Source: Faecalicatena orotica
GTDB lineage: Bacteria > Bacillota > Clostridia > Lachnospirales > Lachnospiraceae
Direction of reading: 5' to 3'
Assembly: GCF_003149245.1 (NCBI RefSeq)
Contig: NZ_QGDL01000007.1
Span: forward strand, 243,218-307,217
Length of the DNA stretch: 64,000 bases
Within the stretch, counting starts at the first letter, position 1; every line of letters begins with the position of its first letter. Under the pieces are notes generated by a model. That model saw nothing but the letters and a program-made list of their open reading frames with translations, did no database searches and was not told the origin of the DNA. The translations under genes and the position numbers were made by a program. Below are positions 61,703-64,000 of the stretch, in pieces.

Positions 61703-62719
61703 ATGAAAAAGAGAATTTTAGCGCTTTTACTCGCTGCTGCGCTGACTGCCAGTATGGCCGGATGCAGCGGCAAATCGGAAGATACAAAGAAATCGGATCA
61801 GGGTTCAGATAAAGACCTTACAAAGCTTACTTTTGTGCTTGACTGGACTCCGAATACGAATCACACGGGTATCTATGTGGCTCAGGAAAAAGGCTACTTT
61901 GCTGATGCAGGACTTGACGTGGAGATCGTGCAGCCTCCGGAGGACGGGGCGGAAGTTCTGGTTGCGTCAGGAAAAGCACAGTTCGGTGTTTCCTTTCAGG
62001 ACAGCCTGATGCCTGCTTTTACCGGGGATGATGCACTTCCGGTCGAAGCCGTTGCGGCGGTTTTACAGCACAACACATCCGGTATTATTTCCCGCAAAGG
62101 GGAAGGTCTGGACCGTCCAAAGGGATTGGAAGGCAAGAAATATGCCACATGGAATCTGGAACTGGAAAAGGCTACTCTGCAAAATGTTGTTGAAGCGGAC
62201 GGCGGAGATTTCAGCAAAGTGGAACTGATTCCCAGTACCGTGACGGATGAGGTGTCAGCACTTCAAAGCAAATCTGTGGATGCAATCTGGATTTTCTATG
62301 GATGGGCGGGGATTGCGACAGAAGTTGCAGGTCTGGATACCGACTATTTTGCATTTAAAGACATCAACAGTGCCTTTGATTTTTATACACCGGTCATCAT
62401 TGGAAACCGTGAATGGATGAAAGAAAATGCGGATACAACGAAGGCATTTTTATCTGCGGCAAAGAAAGGCTATGAATTTGCAATCGAGAACCCGAAAGAC
62501 GCCGCCGACATCCTGTGCAAGGCAGTGCCGGAGCTTGATCCTGACCTCGTACAGGCAAGTCAGGAATACATGAAGGACCAGTATAAAGCAGAAGTCAGCC
62601 AGTGGGGATATATCGATCCTGCAAGGTGGAATGCTTACTACAACTGGATCAATGAGAACGGCCTGTCAGAAGAGGAAATCCCTGAAAACACAGGTTTTAA
62701 TAACGATTATCTGGAGTAG
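61703..62719 (+). CDS. NMT1/THI5-like substrate-binding lipoprotein (ThiY-like)
   Basis: 338 residues. Signal peptide with lipobox SMAGC. Mature part starts TKLTFVLDWTPNTNHTGIYVAQEKGYF, the hallmark of THI5/NMT1 family binding proteins, with GKAQFGVSFQDSL and AIWIFYGWAGI later. It binds a thiamine pyrimidine precursor outside the cell. ATG 61703 is chosen for AGGAG upstream and for the signal peptide. Confidence 0.92.
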   Translation: MKKRILALLLAAALTASMAGCSGKSEDTKKSDQGSDKDLTKLTFVLDWTPNTNHTGIYVAQEKGYFADAGLDVEIVQPPEDGAEVLVASGKAQFGVSFQDSLMPAFTGDDALPVEAVAAVLQHNTSGIISRKGEGLDRPKGLEGKKYATWNLELEKATLQNVVEADGGDFSKVELIPSTVTDEVSALQSKSVDAIWIFYGWAGIATEVAGLDTDYFAFKDINSAFDFYTPVIIGNREWMKENADTTKAFLSAAKKGYEFAIENPKDAADILCKAVPELDPDLVQASQEYMKDQYKAEVSQWGYIDPARWNAYYNWINENGLSEEEIPENTGFNNDYLE

Positions 62720-62722
62720 AAA

Positions 62723-63457
62723 ATGGCAGAACTGATAGTAACAGATGTGACAATGTCCTATGAAGGGCAGAACATTATTGAGGATATTTCCATAGAACTG
62801 CATGAGAACGAGCTGGTCTGCCTGTTGGGAGCTAGCGGCGGAGGGAAGACGACCCTGTTTAATGTGATTTCCGGTCTGAATATACCGGATAAGGGGAGGA
62901 TATTGCTTGACGGGCAGGATGTCACAGGACAGCCGGGCCATATCAGCTATATGCTGCAGAAGGACCTGCTGCTTCCCTACCGTACGATCGAAGATAATGC
63001 GGCACTGCCGCTTCTGATCAAAGGGGAGAAAAAGAAAGCGGCAAGGGAGAAAGTGAGCCCTTATTTTGAAGAATTCGGGTTGGAAGGAACGCAGAAGAAA
63101 TATCCGCATCAGCTTTCAGGAGGAATGAGACAGAGGGCAGCTCTTCTTCGGACTTATATGTTTTCGAAAGATGTCGCCCTGCTTGATGAACCGTTCAGCG
63201 CACTGGATACTCTGACGAAAAGCGATATGCACAGGTGGTATCTGGATGTCATGGATAAGATCCGGATGTCCACATTGTTTATCACTCATGATATTGACGA
63301 GGCAGTCCTGCTGTCGGACCGGATCTATCTTCTGACAGGGGTCCCGGGAAAAATTACAGAAGAAATCATGATAAAGGAACCAAAACCCCGGAGGAGGGAT
63401 TTCAATCTCTCGGAGGAATTTCTGGGATACAAACGGATGATTATAGAAAAATTGTAA
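62723..63457 (+). CDS. ABC transporter ATP-binding protein (ThiZ-like)
   Basis: 244 residues. Walker A GASGGGKTT, signature LSGGMRQRAALLRT, Walker B VALLDEPFSALDT and switch His in FITHDIDEAV are intact. NitT/TauT-type ATPase; energises uptake with the preceding permease and lipoprotein. Separated from the lipoprotein gene by three bases. Confidence 0.92.
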   Translation: MAELIVTDVTMSYEGQNIIEDISIELHENELVCLLGASGGGKTTLFNVISGLNIPDKGRILLDGQDVTGQPGHISYMLQKDLLLPYRTIEDNAALPLLIKGEKKKAAREKVSPYFEEFGLEGTQKKYPHQLSGGMRQRAALLRTYMFSKDVALLDEPFSALDTLTKSDMHRWYLDVMDKIRMSTLFITHDIDEAVLLSDRIYLLTGVPGKITEEIMIKEPKPRRRDFNLSEEFLGYKRMIIEKL

Positions 63458-63527
63458 TGAAAAACAACAGGTAAATGAAAGCGAAAACAGAATGGACAGG
63501 GGACAGACCTGTCAGAAAAAGATACGC

Positions 63528-63574
63528 GCGGGTATCTGCCGGCAGAAAAGTCAGGCAGATACCCGCTATTTTTG
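63528..63574 (+). terminator. Terminator of the thiamine-precursor operon
   Basis: GCGGGTATCTGCC pairs perfectly with GGCAGATACCCGC and is followed by TATTTTTGT. Confidence 0.92.
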
Positions 63575-63693
63575 TATTTACATTTGTATGACGTTTGTTT
63601 CGCTAGATGTCTGTTTTCGTTGGAAGACTTTTGTGTTTTAAAATTACAGGATTCTATGATATAATCTCGTCTTTGACACATGTGAGAAAAAAT

Positions 63694-63733
63694 AAGTGCC
63701 ACAATCCTAGGAAATTGGCGGGTTGTGGCACTT
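63694..63733 (-). terminator. Hairpin behind the transposase gene
   Basis: AAGTGCCACAA pairs with TTGTGGCACTT around an 18-base loop. On the minus strand it lies just after the transposase stop and is followed by TATTTTTTC, so it fits a terminator. The rest of 63575-63763 contains nothing else recognised; an IS terminal repeat should be near but was not identified. Confidence 0.65.
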
Positions 63734-63763
63734 TGTACCCTGTGTGCGGTATATAGTAATGTT

Positions 63764-64000
63764 TTATCTTCTCTTGCTTTTTTTCTGGATCTCTTTCATT
63801 TTTCGCTTGGTTAAAAACTGATAGTCTGTCCGGAAGCCGCATGCTTCATGCAGCTCATCCGTTATGGTCTGCCGTTCATATAACGGCATAAAACCCTGCT
63901 CCTCTATATCGGCAAAATTCATGCTTTTCAGTATCTGGAGCAGCTGCTCTGTAGTACAGGGGCTTTTCAGGGATCTCTTCAGCAGTCTGAAATGGAGCAG
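63764..64000 (-). CDS. Transposase, C-terminal part (IS1634/IS4-like), runs off the window
   Basis: 78 residues to the stop at 63764. Reads LLHFRLLKRSLKSPCTTEQL, then ADIEEQGFMPLYERQTITDELHEACGFRTDYQF and a basic tail KRKMKEIQKKSKRR. The end resembles C-termini of IS1634/IS4-type DDE transposases in clostridia; family assignment from this tail alone is uncertain. The gene start is beyond the window. Confidence 0.55.
   Translation of the reverse strand: MLHFRLLKRSLKSPCTTEQLLQILKSMNFADIEEQGFMPLYERQTITDELHEACGFRTDYQFLTKRKMKEIQKKSKRR

Overview
The window looks like the chromosome of a spore-forming gut Clostridium, most likely Lachnospiraceae. This is inferred from a clostridial SleC-type spore germination gene, RsePâ/Dxr and CarAB of Firmicutes type, a minimal SufCB pair, strong AGGAGG ribosome sites, two TPP riboswitches, abundant PAS/GGDEF/two-component signalling, and an Rpn-like nuclease family common in Lachnospiraceae. 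No rRNA, tRNA or CRISPR array was found.

Layout. 1-1838: end of dxr and rseP. 1925-13846: a gene for a SleC-type spore cortex-lytic enzyme, split by an AT-rich 10,659-bp element (2602-13260) carrying a large serine recombinase at its right end. Joining 2602 to 13262 restores one uninterrupted 420-residue frame. The cargo is a free-standing group II-like reverse transcriptase with a 79-residue partner, an XRE-controlled four-gene operon (EndoIII-like Fe-S protein, helical protein, cytoplasmic leucine-rich-repeat protein with 19 perfectly phased 63-bp repeats, and a 128-residue protein), a small serine resolvase, a MNT/HI0074 nucleotidyltransferase pair, and two small ORFs ahead of the recombinase. 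13960-25684: small ORFs, a transglutaminase-like membrane protein, carAB, a YeiH-type exporter with divergent LysR gene, sufC-sufB/D and dbpA. 25709-31313: a hybrid histidine kinase with an internal GGDEF domain, facing a 7TM diguanylate cyclase. 31484-33151: TPP riboswitch, thiE, thiD. 33204-38653: DMT transporter, GntR regulator, GH29 fucosidase, tdh-kbl threonine degradation. 38809-41601: proline iminopeptidase and an AT-rich LysR/methyltransferase pair. 42847-54261: LacI-controlled catabolic cluster (sugar ABC transporter, M81 and M24 family enzymes, glycosidase, RhaM-like mutarotase, ASRT-like protein, MFS). 54297-55430 repeats 41620-42597 (Rpn-like genes with different internal deletions). 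55545-57191: thioester-domain protein with a proline-rich tail behind a sigma-K-like promoter. 57492-60297: exported duplicated-domain protein and a two-component system. 60379-63457: second TPP riboswitch and a thiamine-precursor ABC operon. 63764-64000: end of a transposase gene.

The most notable system is the sleC-interrupting element. It has the arrangement of a developmentally excised element (compare skin in sigK). Its attachment site lies inside the 3' end of its own recombinase gene, so the recombinase would have a different C-terminus in the integrated form (591 residues) and in the excised circle (621 residues). All functional statements about excision, sporulation timing and defence are inference from sequence; nothing was searched or computed beyond reading.
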